Positions 63,760 through 64,000 of a stretch of DNA of 64,000 nt are shown in pieces. Position 1 is the stretch's first letter. Each line of letters opens with the position of its first letter. The position numbers were made by a program, and so were the translations under genes. Below the pieces are notes generated by a model, which made no database searches, was not told the origin of the DNA, and saw only the letters and a list, made by a program, of their open reading frames with translations. The DNA comes from Cepaea nemoralis (Eukaryota > Mollusca > Gastropoda > Stylommatophora > Helicidae): contig JACEFZ010027773.1 of NCBI GenBank assembly GCA_014155875.1, forward strand, positions 1-64,000. The letters run 5' to 3'.

Positions 63760-64000
63760 ACGGAGCTGTGGTAGCACAGTGGTTTGCAAGCTTGCCAGCC
63801 TACCAGGTGGCCATGAATTCAAATTCCCACTGAGTCGGATTTTTTTTTAAATTTACCTGGTTTCCCAGATCGACCCAATTTACAAAAGGTACCAAAAATG
63901 TCTTGGTAAAGAAAAGCGATCGATGTGATACTGACCATATCGTCCATTCGATAGCCAAATTATCTATAAAAATTATGGGCTACAACCATCTACTCAATGC
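63760..64000 (+). mobile_element. SINE-E copy, cut by the window edge
   Basis: GCTGTGGTAGCACAGTGGTT (box A), GAATTCAAATTCCC (box B), ACCTGGTTTCCCAGATCGAC, TGATACTGACCATATCGTCC. Best head of family E. Confidence 0.75.

Overview
The window looks like repeat-dense, non-coding animal nuclear DNA. It has no operons or bacterial signals, and I found no convincing single-copy host gene or exon series. It is packed with non-LTR retrotransposon debris, tRNA-derived SINEs, one young LTR element, minisatellites and very long GA, GAA and tetranucleotide microsatellites. The style of the RT and RNase H remnants and the SINE density suggest a lophotrochozoan, most likely a gastropod mollusc. That is inference from family resemblance, not a database result.

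Layout. 0-5 kb: SINE and LINE scraps. 5.1-9.8 kb: the best-resolved locus, a three-level nest. A minus-strand RTE-like LINE (5126-9686, 11-bp target duplication) sits in a SINE, and is itself split by a young minus-strand non-autonomous LTR element (6788-9583, 5-bp target duplication, tRNA-Pro primer site). 10-13 kb: an RTE-like LINE on plus is interrupted by a minus-strand RNase H LINE (11507-12344, 12-bp target duplication). 13.9-18.7 kb: decayed LINE endonuclease, RT and 3' ends. 19.3-24.8 kb: minisatellites (34, 78 and 14 bp) and tetranucleotide mosaics. 25-27 kb: SINEs, then a RNase H LINE insertion whose open frame borrows its start codon from the target DNA. 28-43.4 kb: microsatellites, SINEs, LINE tails and a 0.9-kb purine tract.

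44-52.6 kb is the most unusual region. It is a modular satellite locus built from ~77-bp units (locally a ~230-bp higher-order repeat), a ~330-bp block present three times, and two adjacent explosive expansions: a 20/50-bp array and twenty 88-bp units. An unexpanded paralogue of both expanded segments lies at about 52.35-52.6 kb. 53-64 kb: more SINEs, including a twice-hit target with a paralogous empty site, tandem tRNA-like heads, tetranucleotide arrays and RTE-like LINE remnants.

Five recurrent SINE-like families are labelled A-E here (my labels). SINE-C carries a 3' end matching the RNase H LINE, so the two look like a parasite/partner pair. Most long open frames are by-products of repeats. 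Boundaries of decayed repeats are approximate, typically +/-20-50 bp.
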